From CAYQEU01 sp964532005 (lineage in GTDB: Bacteria > Patescibacteriota > Doudnabacteria > UBA920), in assembly GCA_964532005.1 (NCBI GenBank), contig CAZHER010000005.1, forward strand, positions 8,266 through 72,265: a DNA stretch of 64,000 bases. Direction: 5' to 3'. Shown in pieces: positions 62,104-64,000 of this stretch (positions are counted from its first letter, which is position 1; each line of letters starts with the position of its first letter). The notes beneath the pieces are model-generated. The model ran no database searches and was not told the origin of the DNA. It worked only from the letters and a program-made list of their open reading frames with translations. The translations under genes were made by a program, and so were the position numbers.

Positions 62104-62541
62104 ATGGTTAAATCTATCCCCTGTTCTGTACATATAAAGCAGCTGAAAGAAATACTGCGCAGCAATTCTCTTAAAATTACTCCCACAAGGTTGGAGGTTT
62201 TAGACATACTTACTCATACAAAAAAACCAGTAAGCATAAACGATTTAAGTATGCAGCTCAAAGACACCGACCTGGCAACTCTGTACAGAACTTTTGAAAC
62301 CTTGAAAGAATTAGAATTGGTTACCCAAGTCGATTTCCAGCATGGACATGCTCACTATGAACTTGCGACCAGAAAACATCACCATCACCTTGTCTGTCAA
62401 AAATGCGGCAAAATTGTTGACATATCTAAATGTGATACAACCCTATTGGAAAAACAGGCGTTGAAAATTGCAAAGTTTGCAAAGATCAGCGCCCATTCTT
62501 TGGAATTTTTTGGAATTTGTAAAACCTGCTACAAAAACTAG
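62104..62541 (+). CDS. Fur-family metal-responsive repressor, probably zinc-type (Zur-like)
   Basis: A Fur-superfamily DNA-binding protein, 145 residues. Winged helix with KITPTRLEVLDIL and DTDLATLYRTFETL (recognition helix), then the metal part HGHAHYELATRKHHHHLVC. Two CxxC pairs (Cys98-101 and Cys139-142) form the structural zinc site. Pairing with a ZIP transporter and shared operators argues for zinc control and autoregulation. Transcript is predicted to begin at the ATG (leaderless). Confidence 0.9.
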   Translation: MVKSIPCSVHIKQLKEILRSNSLKITPTRLEVLDILTHTKKPVSINDLSMQLKDTDLATLYRTFETLKELELVTQVDFQHGHAHYELATRKHHHHLVCQKCGKIVDISKCDTTLLEKQALKIAKFAKISAHSLEFFGICKTCYKN

Positions 62542-64000
62542 TTAGTTTTCTTTCCTGAGAGCTTATCTAAAAGACATATTGCTTTAGCAATTTCAGCGGA
62601 CTCCAGCTCAGAAAGTTCAGGTCTCCTCTCGTCCTGGCTGTATAGCACGTTGTAAATTTCGGGCATCATTGGCGCTATGGCTTCTGAAATAGTTACGGAC
62701 TTAGAAAATTCGACATATTGATCAAACCCGCCTTCCGCTTCCCCTATTGCCATCTCCAAACCATAGGCTGGCAAAATCTTGCCGCTATCAGAAGGCAAAT
62801 AGGCAAGCATCATACCGTCACCACCATATTCTTTAGTCTGCATAGGTAACACAGCTTCAGCTTCTTGGAATTCGCCCAACTCATGAAGCATTGAAATCCA
62901 TGCTTCTTTAGTCAGAGTCAGGTCATGAACTTGACTAAAACCACCTAAACACTTTATACCGTAATACAAAGAGATCATTAAATAACAAACTAGCATGCTT
63001 GGAAAAATTTGCTTCGCTCGTAAAGCCTTGGCTATATCCTCAGATTTATAAGCAAAAGAATATTTTCCATCCTTGGAGACTAACCTATCGTCTTGCAAAT
63101 TTAACGCGACCCGTCGACCTTTCTCGTCTAGTCCCCAAAACATAAAACTCCCCCACCCTTGCTCCAACGAAAAAGCTCCATCGATGTTGTTAAAATATTT
63201 ATATATCAGCTTACGCCATTTCTCATCAAATAAAAACTTATAAATTAAGCTGGTCTGATTTTTTAAATGATGATTCAATAACAGTTCTGTGACTATAGTT
63301 TCAATTTCTAAATAAATTAGATCTGGGCAAGGATTACCGCCAAACAAAGCTGGCCACAAATCTAAATTTAGTTTGGTAATCTGACTGGCAAAATCTTCCG
63401 ATTTTAAAACATGGTCAGCGGCAAAATGTTTTCTTATAACTGACACCATTTTTTCCGATTTGTCTCTAGCAATGAATCCTTCGCCCTCCTTTTGTTTAAT
63501 TTCCTTCACTGCCCTATCTAAATCCTCATTGGTAAACGCACGCGTGACATAAGCCACGCCCATTTTCAATTTATCGGGGAAAAAGGAAACCTTGGCTATC
63601 CCATCATGGTCGGTATTGAATTCTATACCTCTTGGATAAGAACTATTATTTATGGAAATACTGGCAAATGAAAACGCAATCAAATACTTAATATCAGAAT
63701 CTGCTACCGCCCCGTGTGGTATTCCGGAAATAATATTAGAATTTACAAAAAATGGATTGTTAATAGGACCGTGGTGATCGGCAGTAGAAACCAAGGGGAT
63801 TTTTTGGAGTTGCCTGACTACACCTTGTGCAACCTCAGCCCCCACTCTCTCTTGCAACAGCTTTTCCACCACTGAAAAGAGCTCGGGCCGTCTTTTCTCT
63901 AATTCGGGAACTGGGTTAATATCAACAAACCCCTGTGCGTATTCATACAAACTTTTGTCAGAACGCTTCGAAACAACCTCTTCCAAAATTGGTCGACGTT
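62538..64000 (-). CDS. Hypothetical protein (5' end outside the window)
   Basis: A large soluble protein of unknown family, open to the window edge (at least 487 codons); a TTG at 63986 is the first possible start within the window, but the frame stays open past it, so the real start is probably beyond. Segments such as LVSTADHHGPINNPFF and FNTDHDGIAKVSFFPDKLKMG, SLEQGWGSFMFWGLDEKGRRV and LPSDSGKILPAYGLEMAIGEAEGG suggest an enzyme-like alpha/beta fold, but no catalytic motif is recognised. No membrane helix. It overlaps the Fur-type gene end by 4 bases. Confidence 0.75.
   Translation of the reverse strand, partial: RRPILEEVVSKRSDKSLYEYAQGFVDINPVPELEKRRPELFSVVEKLLQERVGAEVAQGVVRQLQKIPLVSTADHHGPINNPFFVNSNIISGIPHGAVADSDIKYLIAFSFASISINNSSYPRGIEFNTDHDGIAKVSFFPDKLKMGVAYVTRAFTNEDLDRAVKEIKQKEGEGFIARDKSEKMVSVIRKHFAADHVLKSEDFASQITKLNLDLWPALFGGNPCPDLIYLEIETIVTELLLNHHLKNQTSLIYKFLFDEKWRKLIYKYFNNIDGAFSLEQGWGSFMFWGLDEKGRRVALNLQDDRLVSKDGKYSFAYKSEDIAKALRAKQIFPSMLVCYLMISLYYGIKCLGGFSQVHDLTLTKEAWISMLHELGEFQEAEAVLPMQTKEYGGDGMMLAYLPSDSGKILPAYGLEMAIGEAEGGFDQYVEFSKSVTISEAIAPMMPEIYNVLYSQDERRPELSELESAEIAKAICLLDKLSGKKTN

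Noticed and set aside
1..64000. CRISPR arrays, insertion sequences or prophage genes
   Set aside because: No regularly spaced repeats or transposase or phage genes were seen; the recombinase has XerC/D features without flanking element.

Overview
This window looks like a draft (metagenome-type) contig of a Candidate Phyla Radiation / Patescibacteria organism. Two 10-base N runs interrupt genes. The ribosomal protein genes follow the bacterial S10-spc order, but uL30 (rpmD) is missing between rpsE and rplO, a recognised CPR trait. The genes are compact and often overlap. UGA acts as a normal stop (ends of metG and the RsuA/RluB-type gene), which argues against the code-25 lineages (Gracilibacteria/Absconditabacteria). 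The exact phylum cannot be fixed from sequence reading alone.

Layout. 1-10.4 kb: S10-spc operon on the minus strand (rpsJ to a truncated secY), driven by a TTGACA-17-TAAAAT promoter. 10.6-13.4 kb: a 33-residue membrane peptide, then a lipid-type cluster (EEP phosphoesterase, CarS-like CDP-lipid synthase, PHP phosphoesterase, CDP-alcohol phosphatidyltransferase). 13.4-18.6 kb: str-type genes (rpsL, rpsG, fusA, a short unknown, tuf), with long structured leaders before rpsL and tuf. 18.6-21.2 kb: plus-strand island of short units with their own terminators: an unknown GC-richer gene, rpmB, a cold-shock-like gene, and a GC-rich structured RNA candidate ahead of a tiny membrane protein.

21.2-46.8 kb is mostly minus strand: a CAP-domain surface protein, MazG, tRNA-Pro, ParB, tRNA-Leu, UppP, GlyA, a transporter, TsaC, a LeuRS carrying an inserted alpha/beta-hydrolase, TatD, MetRS, an AI-2E-type permease, two tiny genes, endonuclease IV, a DUF2723 membrane protein, M16 and M24 peptidases (both cut by assembly gaps), GlyRS, Tgt, PNPase and S15. 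46.9-64 kb: a tyrosine recombinase, Dus, two tRNA-Arg, a pyrimidine cluster (pyrC, pyrF, pyrE, pyrD against divergent pyrB), a pseudouridine synthase, a C39-like protein broken by one in-frame TAG, an ABC exporter, MurI, a DEAD-box helicase, and a divergent ZIP transporter/Fur-family repressor pair with two matching palindromic operators.

Most of the content is translation, RNA modification and turnover, envelope upkeep and pyrimidine synthesis. The observations most worth following up are the LeuRS-hydrolase fusion, the uncharacterised structured RNA at 20829-20982, an Asp-to-Asn change in the EF-G guanine-specificity motif, the archaeal-type CarS/CDP-alcohol transferase cluster, and a recurring -10 box placed 6-7 bases before the ATG, which implies leaderless mRNAs.
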